A stretch of 64,000 bases of DNA from NCBI GenBank assembly GCA_037693485.1, contig CM075351.1, positions 73,868,001 to 73,932,000 of the forward strand, given 5' to 3'. This document shows positions 22,658 to 34,966 of this stretch, one piece after another. Each line of letters opens with the position of its first letter. Within the stretch, counting starts at the first letter, position 1. A model generated the notes under the pieces. The model was not told the origin of the DNA and searched no databases. It saw only the letters and a list, made by a program, of their open reading frames with translations. The DNA is from Kitagawia praeruptora (taxonomy: Eukaryota; Streptophyta; Magnoliopsida; Apiales; Apiaceae). Position numbers and translations under genes: made by a program.

Positions 22658-23859
22658 ATGTCTTATAATTCATCAATGTAAAATGTAAAAGACTTTAAAA
22701 CCTGTATATATACTCGTCTAATTGAATGCGTTATAATATTTTGCTTATAATGGCAATCCTGATTCTTTGCAGTACAATTTTGATAAACTATGAAGGATCC
22801 AGCAAGTACATACAGGGAATTTGCTGACCACAAGTAGAGTAGCAAATAGCAGAAAATCGACAAGGAAGCAAGGAAATCTCAAGCACGATCCTAAATAAAA
22901 TTAGAGGAGAATTATAAACTATGAAGTAAAGAAAGAACTTTTGGATACGATTATAGTTGCAAATTACTTAATAGATTAATTACTTTGCAATTTTAACATT
23001 TGTGTCTGTCATAAGAGATTTGTCATTATGTACCACCCCTTAAATAGCCAACTTACACGTTTTTTGTAAAAGTATGAAATATGTAAAAATAGCAAGTTGA
23101 CTATAATAATTGGTTATATTTTAAAAATAATATATTATTATTATTTTAACTTATTGAAAATAAAATATATTATTTTCAAGATAATAGTTAGATATGTAGT
23201 TTTCTTACAAATCTATTCTACCAATACCAAGAGATTACTATAATTTTACATAACAGGACAATACGTTGAAGATTAATATTTTTTATATATTTTTTAAAAT
23301 CTTAAATTATGACATGTTATCCAAACTTTTAACTAAGGATTTTCAATGGTTGGAATGTTTTAAATAAATGAAATATATAACCTCTTATTCCATTTTTCAT
23401 CCCTTTGGTCTTTTCCCCCCTCATTTTGTTATGGTTTATATTTCATTAATTTCTTCCATTTTTCATATTGTACATATTTATTATATTAAAATAATCAAGG
23501 TGAGGGATATAACTTGGATGATTGAAACAAAAATTTATTTTATTTTAATTTTGACTATCCAATATTTACTGAGTATTATAAAAGAGAGATGCTAAAATTT
23601 TCAAAATTATTTTCAAAATCATTTCCAAACATTAAATTATGATCATATATCTATTTATATTTTATTAAATAAAATAAATTTCTTGTACATGATATGAATT
23701 TGATCAAATAAAATGATTTTTTTTCCTGATCGAGGCTTGGCTTTTTTAACATCTCTGCCTAGCGTTGCTGGTTATAAAGATATGCTCTAAAATTCAAGTT
23801 AGTCACAAGGGTGAAAATTACAAACAGAGAGAGTAGTTTCTATTCTAGTCTACTTGTAA
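22658..23859. other. Downstream spacer of copy 1, no gene
   Basis: AT-rich. 22660-23370 is duplicated, with changes, at 26536-27001 and 27720-28020; the second copy is split by two MITEs. I see no ORF of substance. Confidence 0.55.
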
Positions 23860-24324
23860 ATGGAGTCTACAACAAAGAAGAAACAGAAGGTTGTTGAAGA
23901 TAAAGACAATATCAGCAAATTGCCTGATGATGTTATTCATAGGATACTCTCATTTCTTGATGAAAGGAAGCTGTTCAAACCAGCATTCTTTCGAAATGAT
24001 GGAAGCTTGTGTGGACTACTCTCCCTTACCTCAACATTGGTTTACCTCAACATTGGTGAGTACGAACACTCTCCACCCGATAGCACATACGGCTTTATTC
24101 GCCATGTCTTGTCTAATCGAAACCATCAATCCCGTATCTCCGAATTGAAGTTACGTAGTTCTGTGTCCGAATCCCCTGATTCTTTAGTCGAAAAGTTTGT
24201 TGAGTACGCAATTGAACACAATGTTCAAGACTTAAGTTTTAGATTATTATTGGCCTGTTTGGCCAGACTTAAATTTCGGGTAAAAATTTCATATTTTGAT
24301 AATTTTTTGTATATAAATATTTAA
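23860..24324 (+). pseudogene. Truncated F-box/LRR (FBD-type) gene
   Basis: A 154-codon frame starts with a basic N-terminus and an F-box core ISKLPDDVIHRILSFLDERK (residues about 24-43). Plant F-box/LRR proteins next have a motif around a conserved Trp, which is missing; the frame jumps to a segment (about 55-125) with SRISELKLR and EYAIEHNVQDLSF, typical of the first leucine-rich part. It stops early. A further family-like piece with LCSNSLKKLTLHVK lies out of phase at about 24412-24465, directly before the duplicated CCR4-like 3' flank. Full members exceed 350 aa, so this is a remnant with two internal losses. A truncated protein could still bind SKP1; that is speculation. Confidence 0.7.
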
Positions 24325-24469
24325 TGTATGTTTGTGATTCCATAAATTGTAAAAAAAGTTAACTTCAAATTATTCTGAAAAAAAGTTCCCCAAAACACCC
24401 TTTAATTTGTTGTCTACCTTGTGCTCAAACTCGTTAAAGAAACTCACATTACATGTCAAAGTTGTGGAT

Positions 24470-24904
24470 TGTTTGAAAATAAGTAATATCAGTACTTTGA
24501 ATATAAGTAACATCATTACTTGGCAAGAAGAGCACTATTGGAATATTGATTTTTTTAAGTTACCGTTTCTTCATTTTTTTGTGCATGATAAATTGTTTAG
24601 TTAGATAGTTTCGAACAGGGGACTTACTTTGGTTCGAACAGGGGACGTACTTTGGTATTTGATGAAATTAGAGCTAGGGCAATTTTGTATACCACCAGCA
24701 GTATTTCCCTCTTTTTTGTTTGATTAAATCTTAACATATGTACATTTCATTTTTTTTTACGGAATATGTACTGTCAAATTGCTTGTATTTTACATGACAC
24801 TCAAGTAAAACCAAGTATTAAATAATAAATACTGAAGTTGATACGTATATACCAAAGCATATGAACCTTCTGTCATATAATTGAAACACATATAACCTCC
24901 TAAC
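24470..24904 (+). other. Second copy of the CCR4-like 3' flank
   Basis: This aligns with 21077-21470, beginning at the last codons of the CCR4-like gene, with small internal duplications (GTTCGAACAGGGGAC occurs twice near 24608 and 24632). It marks the left border of duplication unit 2. Confidence 0.75.
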
Positions 24905-25173
24905 CATGGTTGTAAAAATCGGTAATCGGCATAAATCGGTTGAGGTACCGATTTAAGATTAATCGGGTAATCGGGGATTAATCGGAAGGATTAATCGGAG
25001 TATTAATCGGATATTATAATAATATTTAATATATTAGTCTAATTTATAGTTAAAACATATCATTTTAAATAAATTCATAGGATTAATCGGATTTCAGAAA
25101 TCGAATCGGTTGGTTACCTTATAGAGGATTAATCGGGGATTAATCGGCTAAATCGGGGATTTTCAGAACCGTG
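24905..25173. mobile_element. hAT MITE, GATTAATCGG-rich (copy B)
   Basis: 269 bp, nearly the same as 13958-14225. Perfect 8-bp target duplication CTCCTAAC (24897-24904 and 25174-25181). Copies 1 and 3 of the surrounding duplication lack the element and carry CTCCTAAC once, so it inserted after the duplication. Confidence 0.93.
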
Positions 25174-25629
25174 CTCCTAACTATTAAATGCTGTTGTTAC
25201 TATTATGAAACCCCTGGAGCTCATTATTGTGAAATAAAGTTTAGTGATGTCTCAAAAAGTTAATTCCTATAACTTTAGAATAATATGATCCCGTTTGGTT
25301 TACCCTATTTTTCAAAAATAAGTAATTTATTTTAAAAAGAAAAATAGAAAATATATACTTTTTTTTAAATAAGTAAGAAAATGAATGTTAAACTTTCTAT
25401 ACACATATTTTTCTAAAAAACATTATATAAATATGAGTTTTTTTAAAAAAATAATTAACTTATAAATCATAAAAAAAGGAACCCAATCATAGCCAAAATT
25501 GGATATGAAATATCTTCACTTTACATATGAAATATCTTCACTATACATCTCCTTGTAATTTACTTCACGTAAGTGTACCTATTAAGATCAAAAATTGAGA
25601 AAGGGTGATCCAGATATACATATTCTTGA

Positions 25630-26535
25630 ATGGCCTCTTTGAACTTAACCATAGAGATTGATGAGATTTCTCCGAAGGTGACCCTTGAAGATGTAGCCGT
25701 TTTCTTCTCGTACTGCGGGACTGTTGATTCAATCCAACTCCAGAGGTGCTATACTCCCCTTTTTGGTCACACTGTGTGTGTTTTTATATTCTGTTTACTG
25801 TTCTCTCTCTCTCTCTCTCTCTGTCTGTGGGGGGGGGGGGGGGGGGGTTTCTAATGAAAATTATGGATGAAGATACACAACCTGCTTAATGAACTTGTGA
25901 TCTCTTGTTTTGCTGTTTCTGACGGTTATGAAATAATAGGAGCATAGATAAAACAGGAATTGCTTATGTGACTTTCAGACAGCCAATTGCTTATAGAACT
26001 GCACTTCTTCTAAACGTGAGTCCAATTTCATTTTGCATGGTCATAGCTGCATTTTCTTCTTTTTATTTATAAAATTTACTCTGCCCAACTTAAAGTTGAA
26101 TTGTAAATGACTTCTATATCAATTTCATAAACAAAGAATGACATCTATATAATGATTCAAAACTTTATTTTTTTAATGTTTTATACTGTCTAGATGGAAG
26201 ATTCATTTCTAGCCTTCTTGAATACAGGGTGCAGTGATTGTAGACAGTCCAATAAGGGTCTTGCCCTATCGAGATTCAACCACTGCTCCAGTTATAGACA
26301 TCAACTATGAGATCCGGGTTATCTTTCTTTCTCCCCATAACAAATTTCTGCAATCAAATTAACTACATTCTCACACACATTTAATAACAATGCTAGAGAT
26401 ACCCTGTTTTCGGATGTCGCATGACAGATTAGTTTTATCCAGTTGCAGAGGGCTCAAGCTCACTACAGTTATTTTGTCACAAAGTGGAACCAGTTTATGA
26501 GTGATTTTGAGAACCGTGACAATTTTCATTTGTGA
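25630..26535 (+). CDS. Short RRM protein, BPA1-like, copy 2
   Basis: Predicted exons are 25630-25745, 25940-26015, 26228-26317 and 26449-26535 (122 aa), matching copy 1 in borders and phase. Differences include Ile-to-Val in helix 1, PYAY to PIAY after RNP1, VPVIDIKYE to APVIDINYE at the end of exon 3, and a one-codon-shorter fourth exon. All splice sites stay GT-AG and no stop is introduced, so the copy is still potentially coding. The C-terminal half of the normal family is absent here too, so truncation came before the duplication. Expression is unknown. Confidence 0.58.
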
Positions 26536-27001
26536 ACGTCTTATAATTCATCAATGTAAAATGTAATTCATCAATGTAAAATGTAAAAGACTTTAATGCC
26601 TGTATATACTCGTCCTAATTGAATGCGTTATAATATTTTTCTTATAATGGCAATCCTGATTCTTTGCAGAATAATATTGATAAACTATGAAGGATCCAGC
26701 AAGAACATACAGGGTATTTGCTAACAACAAGTAGAGTAGCAAATAGCAGAAAATCGACAAGGAAGCAAGGAAATCTCAAGCATGATCCTAAATAAAATTA
26801 GAGGGGAATTACACACTATGAAGTAAGGAAAGAACTTTTGGATATGATTATGGTTGCAAATTACTTATTAGATTAATTACTTTGCAAATTATAACATTTG
26901 TGTCTGTCATAAGAGATTTGTCAACATTCTGTACCACTCCTTAAATAGCCAACTTACATGTTTTTTGTAAAAGTACGAAATATGTAAAAATAGCCTATTT
27001 A
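26536..27001. other. Downstream spacer of copy 2
   Basis: Homologous to about 22658-23095. ATTCATCAATGTAAAATGTA is tandemly doubled near 26546-26585. There is no gene. Confidence 0.6.
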
Positions 27002-27362
27002 GAGCAAGTCCAACAGCCTCCTTGTATTTTCCTTATAAATATTATAAAATATTAGGCTCTTAATGATTTATGATATTATAAGGTATGAGTGTATGACAAC
27101 TCCAATAAGTTTCCTTATATTTGATCCTTATAATTATTAAATAATAAATAAAAGGAAGGAAGGAAGAACAAAAAAAGAGCGAAACTATTGGAAATAGGAG
27201 AAAAAAATAAATTTTTATTGATAAAAGTGAAATAAGGGATACCTTAAAGATAAGGGATGACATGATGCTCTTAACTTTTTAAGAGTGTTGGAGCACAATT
27301 TTAGACCTTATTTCTTATAATTTGAGTTAGGAGGTCATATAATGGATCTATTGGACTTGCTC
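27002..27362. mobile_element. MITE with GAGCAAGTCCAA termini
   Basis: 361 bp bounded by inverted GAGCAAGTCCAA/TTGGACTTGCTC. It is absent from the matching place in copy 1 near 23090. Target duplication is unclear because a second MITE abuts it. Confidence 0.72.
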
Positions 27363-27363
27363 A

Positions 27364-27701
27364 GAGCATCTCCAATGCAACACATTCCTTGGCTAAAATG
27401 TTGATGTGTCATCAAACTTACATAATAGTTTTAGTTTTACCCATCTCCAACCATCTCTTCCCTTATCTAAAATTTAAGATAATTTGTTTCAAGTTGGTTA
27501 TATATAGCCAACATCTAATTTTTTTTACATAAGCTCTATAATTGACACATCATCATTATGGCATCATCAATTGTTTGTATTTTTAATATATAGCCAATTA
27601 GTTTACATAATATCATTGGTGTACATTAGTTTACGGATTCGACAAAAATATATAATCACTATTTTACATAACCATTATATATAATACCATTGGAGATGCT
27701 C
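27364..27701. mobile_element. MITE with GAGCATCTCCAATG termini
   Basis: 338 bp bounded by GAGCATCTCCAATG / CATTGGAGATGCTC, one base after the previous MITE. The termini share the GAGCAnnTCCAA pattern with 27002-27362 and 34586-34960. Confidence 0.72.
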
Positions 27702-28369
27702 TTACGTACATTTAAGAATTTGTAGGAGTTGGTTATCAGTATCACTGGTTATATTTTAAAAATAATATGTTAATATTATTTTAAAATTTTAAAAATAGAA
27801 TATATTATTTTCAAGATGGTAATAACTAATGTTTAGTTTTCTTATATATCTCCAGTGTAGCCAATGTGAATGAGTTGAGTATAATTTTACATTTACATAA
27901 TAGGATTGTCCCGCTGGAGATTAATATATATATTTTTTAAAAATCTTAAATTATGACATGTTATCCAAACTTTAAGCTAAGGATTTTTAATGGATGTCTA
28001 AATAAATGAAATATATAACCTCCAGTTAGTACCGTTATTCCATTGTTCATCCCTTAACCCTTTTCCCTCCTCATTGTGTTATGGTTTATTTTTCATCAAT
28101 TTCTTCCATTATATACCCAAGCATATGAACCTTCTGTCATAATTGAAAGTAACACATATAACCTCCTAACTATTAAATACTGTTGTTAGTATTATGAAAC
28201 CCCTAAAGTTTATTGTTGTGAAATACGGAATAAAGTTTAGTGATGTCTCAAAAAGTTATATTCCTACAACTCTGGTGATGTCTCAAAATATCTTCACTTT
28301 ACATCTCCTTGTGTGTACCTATTAAGACCAAAAACTGAGAAAGGGTGATACAGATATACATATTCTTGA
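27702..28369. other. Spacer and left part of duplication unit 3
   Basis: 27720-28105 resembles 23110-23460. From about 28106 the CCR4-like 3' flank motif (as at 21424) restarts, leading into RRM copy 3. No gene. Confidence 0.55.
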
Positions 28370-28535
28370 ATGGCCTCTTTGAACTTAACCATAGAGATTG
28401 ATGAGATTTCTCCAAAGGTGACCCTTGAAGATATTGCCGTTTTCTTCTCGTACTGCGGGACTGTTGATTCAATCCAATTCAGAGGTGCTATACTTCCCTT
28501 TTTTGTCACACTGTGTGTTTTTATATATTCTATTT

Positions 28536-31223
28536 TAGGGCTGTAATTCGAGTCGAGCCGGGCGAGTTCAAGCCGAGCTTGAAATCGAGTCGAGCTTTTT
28601 CTGACGAGTCGAGTCGGGCTCGTTTACTAATCGAGCCGAAAATCCCCGCCGAACTCGGCTCGTTTGTTATACGAGTCGGGTCGAGCTACTCGCGAGCCCC
28701 TAATGAGTCGGGTCGAGCTACTCGCGAGCCCCTAATGAGTCGAGTCGAGTTGCTGTATACGAGTCGAGTCGAGTTTTTGTTATACGAGCCGAGTCTAACG
28801 AGCTGTTAAACGAGCCGAGCCTAACGAGCTGTTAAACGAGCCTAACGAGTTTCTGAAAATTACTTATTTTGTTTGTTAAAATCTCCAACCAAATTAATTT
28901 TTTATTTTTTTAAAATTTGGGAATATCATTTAATTAGATATATCTTGACATCCGGTTGGGTCGTCGAAAAATATTTTTTAAAAAATAGAAACAATAATTT
29001 GGGATAAAGCAATAGTTATGAGTACTAGACAATATAGTAATGTTCTATTAAGATCTCCACCCAAATTAATTTTTTATTTTTTGAAAATTTGGGAATATCA
29101 TTTTATTAGATATATCTTGACATTCGTACGGTTGGATCGTTGAGAAATATTTTAAAAAAAATAGAAACAATAATTTGGGACGAAACACTAGTTACGAGTA
29201 GTAGACAATATAGTAGTGTTCTATAAGATCTCCAACCAAATTAATTTTTTATTTTTTGAAAATTTGGGAATATCATTTTATTAGATATATCTTGACATCC
29301 GTACGGTTGGATCGTCGAGAAATATTTTTAAAAAAATAGAAACAATAATTTGGGACGAAGCACTAGTTACGAGTACTAGACAATATAGTAGTGTTCTATA
29401 AGATCTCCAATCAAATTAATTTTTTATTTTTTTAAAATTTGGGAATATCATTTAATTAGATATATCTTGACATCCGTACGGTTGGATCATCAATAAATAT
29501 TTTTAAAAAAATAGAAACAATAATTTGGGACGAAGCACTAGTTACGAGTACTAGACAATATAGTAGTGTTCTATTAAGATCTCCAACCAAATTAATTTTT
29601 TATTTTCTGAAAATTTGGGAATATCATTTAATTACATATATCTTGACATCCGTACGGTTGGATCGTCGAGAAATATTTTTAAAAAAATAGAAACAAAAAC
29701 GTTATATATATATATATATATATATATTTATTGGTCAAATATTGACCCGGTCCATTTGACTGAGCCCAGTCCAGCTTCTATTACATTTAACCCGGCCCAA
29801 TTTTGTTAAAACCCTAATATATCAGTCGTTGCCTCGTTGAGTCGTTGGTTAGTAAAAAGATATATACAATAATACAAATTACAAAACAAAATGAACATAG
29901 CAAGATCCTAATTCCTAATCGAGTAGTCGTATTGGCGATTTCACCGTGCAAGATCAAATTCAACATAGCGCAAGTGCAAGATCAAATCAACTATTTAAGT
30001 GAGTTAACACTTTGAAAGTGTATAAAATGTTTTTAGTCTTTTTCTTCTAATTTTTTTTATTGTATACAAGGTGTTTGGTTCAATAGGTGGACATAAATTT
30101 TACGTGGTAGTGAAACTCCTCAAACAGAATATACCTACTAACATACATATGTATGTTAAAATGCGTGAAACTGAACTGATTGTGGTTCAATAGGTGGACA
30201 TAAATTTTACGTGGTAGTGACAAGGCAGTGCTATGGCTTTGATAGGAAAAATGTTGAAGCAACATCTAGTGTTATGTGATAAAAACATTCTCTTCTTTTT
30301 CGTTTTGTCTGTCATTGGTTGTTGCTGATTTAAAATTTTTCTTTACTATTGGGGTTGGTAGTACTATTGGGCTGGGGGGTTTATACAAGACTGGCTGGGA
30401 AATGAGACCACTCTAGCAGTGGTCCAGGTCTTGAGCTACCTTCAATTTGCTTGGATGGTGGTCCTCTTAACAATAATCTTTAAATGGGACTATCTAACTC
30501 TAGGTTCATCAATAGAAAAGCTTACAAATAGAATTTGAAATATCCTCTCTATCAACATTAATATAGATGTTCAGTGCTATACTTCTGTTATTCTGTATGA
30601 CTACATTTGTGCACCATTTGTGTCATTGCCTGCAAGTTAGTTGGTGACTTATGGTACTTAACAGGTTCTTTTTTGGACTTATGTAAACTCAGTAAACTGT
30701 AAACAGGTTCTTTTTTGGACTTCTGGACCTCTGGTGCTGTGATGCTGTCGATTGTTGATTTGCTGTGGTGGTGCTTGCTTTTGTTAATGGAAGATTTCAT
30801 TAGTTTGTGATGTTGTCGATTGCTGTGGTGCCGTGGTGGTGCTTGCTTTTGTTAATGGAAGATTTCATTAGTTTAGACATTTTATGAATTATCAATGTAA
30901 TGATTAATGAAGTCTGAATTGTAATATTGTAAGTTGTAACTTGTAAGTGGTAACTGGTAAGTTACATGTGAGGTAACTAGTTAAGGATGATTACTATTTT
31001 ACTGATTAGGCAATTTTGTTCAATTTTTTAAACGAGCTCGAGCTCGAGCCGGGTCGAGTTCGAGTTTTCGAGCCGGGTTTCATTCGAGCTCGGCACATAC
31101 CCGGACAGGCTCGTTTATATAAACGAGCCTGAAATCTTTACCGAGCTCGAGTCGAGCCGAGTTTGATTAAACGAGTTCGAGCCGGGTCGGCTCGCGAGCT
31201 GCCCGACTCGAATTACAGCCCTA
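28536..31223. mobile_element. Non-autonomous hAT element, 2.7 kb
   Basis: Ends TAGGGCTGTAATTCGAG / CTCGAATTACAGCCCTA with 8-bp target duplication TTCTATTT (28528-28535, 31224-31231). The empty sites in RRM copies 1 and 2 read TTCTGTTT. Subterminal regions (28545-28860 and 31030-31205) are dense in GAGTCGAG / GAGCCGAG units, which may bind transposase. The middle has no transposase ORF but a 175-bp tandem array. A second internal repeat, GGTTCAATAGGTGGACATAAATTTTACGTGGTAGTGA-like, lies at about 30077 and 30184. Confidence 0.88.
28881..29698. repeat. Tandem array, five ~175-bp units
   Basis: Units begin with ATCTCCA at 28881, 29053, 29228, 29403 and 29579 (spacing 172-176; the last is partial). 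Each holds TTGGGAATATCATTT and most hold CCGTACGGTTGGATC. A (TA)n run follows at 29703-29728. The array lies wholly inside the hAT element. Confidence 0.9.
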
Positions 31224-31736
31224 TTCTATTTACTGTTCTCTATCTTTCTGTGTGTGTGTTTGTGTGTGTGGGGGGGGGGGTCCTAACGAAAATTATGGAT
31301 GAAGATATACAACCTGCTTAATGAACTTATGATCTCTTGTTTTGCTATTTCTAATTAATGGTTATGAAATAATAGGAGAATAGAGAAAACAGGAATTGCT
31401 TATGTGACTTTCAGGCAGCCATATGCTTATAGAACTGCACTTCTTCTGAACGTGAGTCCAGTTTGCATTTTGCATGGTCATAGCTGCATCTTCTTTTTAG
31501 TTATAAAATTTACTCTGCCCAACTTATTTGAATTGTAAATTACTTTATATCATTTTCATAAACAAAGAATGGCATCTATATAATGATTCAAAAATGTATA
31601 TTTTTTTTAATGTTTTATACTGTCTAGACGCAAGATTCATTTCTAGCCTTCTTGAATACAGGGTGCAGTGATTGTAGACAGTCCAATAAGGGTCTTGCCC
31701 TATCGAGATTCAACCACTGTTCCAGTTATAGACATC

Positions 31737-32463
31737 TGTTGACATATTATTATGATGTAATACGGAAAGTTACCGTAATTATTATTATTAGGGGAAAAAG
31801 ATAGTTTCTTTTATTACGATTAGGTATTGGCTATATAAGTGAACATTATATTGTAAACGAATTAAGGCTTTATGCCTTCACGATTGAATTAACGAATATT
31901 TGCGAATACTTTATCATGGCATCAAGAGCCCAAGGTTATTAACGAAGATGACGAAGAGACGAAACCACAACAATGATGATTGGTTTGTGGGAGAGACTGT
32001 ACCAATCCTACAACGATGCGATGACTTATAACAAGATTTGACAACCGTTTTCATAATTGAAAACAACGACGACGACGACCCGTTGATCGTTTCTTGATGG
32101 AAACGACAACAAAATGACGACCGACGACGATCTGTTGATTGTTTCTCGATGGAAGCAACAACAAATGATGACCAACGACATCGAATTAAAGATTCGCCCT
32201 CCATCTTGAGGGGGGATATTATATTATATATTTTTTTTTTGTCAAACTCTCGATACTCATTATTTTGAGTACCGTGAGTTTGAGGGGGATGTTGACATAT
32301 TATTATGATGTAATACGGGAAGTAACCGTAATTATTATTATTAGGGGAAAAATATAGTTTCCTTTATTACGATTGGGTAATATAAGTGAACATTAAATTG
32401 TAAACGAATTAAGGCTTTATGCCTTCACGATTGAATAAACGAATATTTGCGAATACTTTATCA
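31737..32463 (+). mobile_element. TRIM (miniature LTR element) in exon 3 of RRM copy 3
   Basis: 727 bp: LTRs 31737-31916 (180 bp) and 32290-32463 (174 bp) beginning TGTTGACATATTATTATG and ending CTTTATCA; TSD ACATC at 31732-31736 and 32464-32468. A primer site TGGCATCAAGAGCCC starts at 31917 and a purine tract TTTGAGGGGGA ends just before the 3' LTR. The 373-bp interior codes for nothing convincing. The primer site is shared with the copia element at 46585. Confidence 0.93.
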
Positions 32464-32672
32464 ACATCAAATATGAGATTCGGTTCTCTTTCTTTCTCCC
32501 CATAACAAATTTCTGCAATGAAATTAACTACATTCTCACACACATTAAATAAAAATGCTAGAGATACCCATTTGTTTTCCGATGTCGCATGACATATTAG
32601 TTTTATCCAGTTGCAGAGGGCTCAAGCTCACTACAATTATTTTGTCACTTTATATTGGAACCAGTTTATGAG

Positions 32673-34540
32673 CACGGATGACAAATTAACCCGATCCGAC
32701 GGATACCCGATTCAAAATCCGATTTTTTGGATATATCGAACCTGAATTTTTGGATTTGGATATTGATTTAAATTTTAAAGCCCAAAATTTTTGGATTTTG
32801 ATTTTGATTTTATGTTTGTCGATCCGGAATCCGAATCGAACCCGAAACCCGAAAAATCCCCGAATGTATATGTACATATACACATTATTTTATACTAGCT
32901 TATAACCAGTGCGATGCACAGATTTCTTTTATTATGTAATAAATTTAATTTTGTTTTACAATTATATTTTTATACAATCATTATTTTTAATAATTTATTT
33001 TCATTATAATTTAACTAATTTAATATAAATTTATTTAATGATATGCATGGTTTAAAACCTATTTTATAAAAATTTAAAATTAACATGTCGTTGACGGAAT
33101 TCGAACCTTGAAATTTTAGTAAAATTAATTTAATCATATAATATATCTACTCATTAGATCTACAATTCTGATTTTTATTCGTTGTATACGGATTTCTATT
33201 ATATTTTATTAGTGATTATAAGATATGGTGAGATTTTTTTGGGTATATATATTAATTATTGCAAGATTATGTTTTAAATTAAAAGTTAACGTGTTTTAAT
33301 TAGGAAACATATTAATATTACTGATTGAAAGATACGATATTTTAGATGTTTATAAAATGTATCATCAGTTGTCTAATTATCATTAATTATAGTATTTTAT
33401 AATTTATTTTAATAATTTGATAACCGTGCCGAAAATCGAACCGACAAATTTTCAATGCCCGTGCGATGTACGAGTTTCCTTTCTTATGTCATAAATTTTA
33501 TTTAATATTATAATTATGTTTTAATATCAATATTTTTTTTAATTTTAGTTCAATATAATTTAATATATTCTTGTTTACGGATTATACTAATGTTTCCTTA
33601 AACATATTCGGATTTTTAATATATTTTTATTAATAATTGGTAAATATGGTGTCATATTTTCGGATATACATTAATTAATGTAAGATTAGTTTTAAATCAA
33701 AAAGGTAACGTGTTTTAATTGAAAATGAAATATTAATGATCGAAAGATATGATACAATTGATGTTTTTAGGTATTTATAAAATGTAATATCTTTAACTAA
33801 AAGTATATGTGAAAAAAGCAATCGGATAATTAACATTAATTGTATTATATAATTATTTATTTAATTATTTTAATAATTAGGATAGCCAAACCGAAAATCA
33901 AACCGACAAACTTTCAATCTTTCGGCTTTAATATAATAGTATAGATAGATATAATATATTATACATTTTAATATACATTTTAATAAAACATTATACATGT
34001 TATTCAAATTTAATTTTTAATAAAACTTTTTAATAATTATATATAATATGATCATTTGTAATTATTATATATAATATTTCAGATATAAGACATATAAATT
34101 ATTTATTTTGTTAGAAATAGTCAATAATAGTCTAGTTTTCTCTTTCTCAACATCAAATTTTATTAATATATTTAGGATGTAAATTTCTTTATTTTACATT
34201 AAGTTTTCATTTGTGTTGGTTTATTAAGAATTATTAATTTATCATGTTCTAGATTTTACTTAGTATGTCAATTCATATAATACGTTATATTCGACTACTT
34301 AATCATGTTCTAATTTACTTATTATATAAACATTATTAACGTTGTTCGCATGTAACGGTGTTTTTAAACTTATGCTATTTTTAATTTTGAGTTCCCGAAA
34401 AAAAATCCTATTCGATCCGAAACTCGATGGATTTGGATGTGGAGTTTTGGATATTGATATTGATTTATTTTTATAACCCTAAAATATTTGAATTTGGATT
34501 TTACAAAATCAGAACCGAACCCGATCCGTTGCAATCTCTA
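32673..34540. mobile_element. Repeat element in exon 4 of RRM copy 3 (hAT-like?)
   Basis: The left part (32673-32894) and right part (33946-34540) carry inversely arranged CCGAACCCG and TTTGGATTTTG-type motifs near the ends (GATGACAA...ACCCGATCCG versus CGGATCGGGTTCGG...GAGATTGCAA read inward). The interrupted host sequence resumes at 34541. No exact target duplication is found; about ten host bases look lost. A Helitron sits in its middle. Confidence 0.55.
32895..33945 (-). mobile_element. Non-autonomous Helitron, second copy
   Basis: On the minus strand it starts TCTATACTATTATATT at 33945 after A and ends with a TGTGCATCGCACTGG hairpin, then TTATAAG and CTAG at 32898-32895, flanked by T. 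Ends match 11251-12581. Blocks near 33420-33480 and 33890-33930 are repeated, suggesting an internal tandem duplication including a second hairpin-like end near 33460. Confidence 0.75.
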
Positions 34541-34585
34541 ACCGTGACAATTTTCACTTGTGAATGTCTTATAACTCATCAATGT

Positions 34586-34960
34586 GAGCAACTCCAATGC
34601 TCTTCCCTTTCCTTAACCCCTAAAATAGGGATTATTAAAAATATTGGTAATGAAAATTATGTTTCACTCCAATCATATACCCTATATTCATACCCTATAT
34701 TTTAAAAGTAATTTTTAATATAGTTTTTTGAAATTTAAATTTTGAACATTCTTATAAATTAACCAATGAGGTGGAGGATAGATGAGGTGGAGGATATAGG
34801 GGATCTAATTTTGATCCCTCAAATAAGGGGTTAATTTTCTCTCCCCTACAAAATAAAGGGGATGAGGGGTAGGGTTGGAGCTTTATTTTTAAACTAAAAT
34901 CCATATATTTATCCACCTAGGCACATTACAGGTAAGGAACATGTATGGTTGGAGTTGCTC
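34586..34960. mobile_element. MITE with GAGCAACTCCAA termini
   Basis: 375 bp bounded by GAGCAACTCCAA / TTGGAGTTGCTC, in the 3' flank of RRM copy 3, next to the chromovirus LTR. No certain target duplication. Confidence 0.72.
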
Positions 34961-34966
34961 TTATAT

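Larger units (their letters stand above)
28370..34570 (+). pseudogene. Third RRM (BPA1-like) copy, disrupted
   Basis: Pieces collinear with copies 1 and 2: exon 1 28370-28484, exon 2 31376-31451, exon 3 31662-31736 continued at 32469-32483, exon 4 start 32617-32672. Exon 1 has lost one base near its end (about 28478), shifting the frame. Intron 1 holds a 2.7 kb hAT element, exon 3 holds a 0.7 kb TRIM, and exon 4 holds a 1.9 kb repeat that itself contains a Helitron. No functional product is expected. The spared sequence (e.g. 34541-34570) continues the old 3' flank. Confidence 0.82.
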
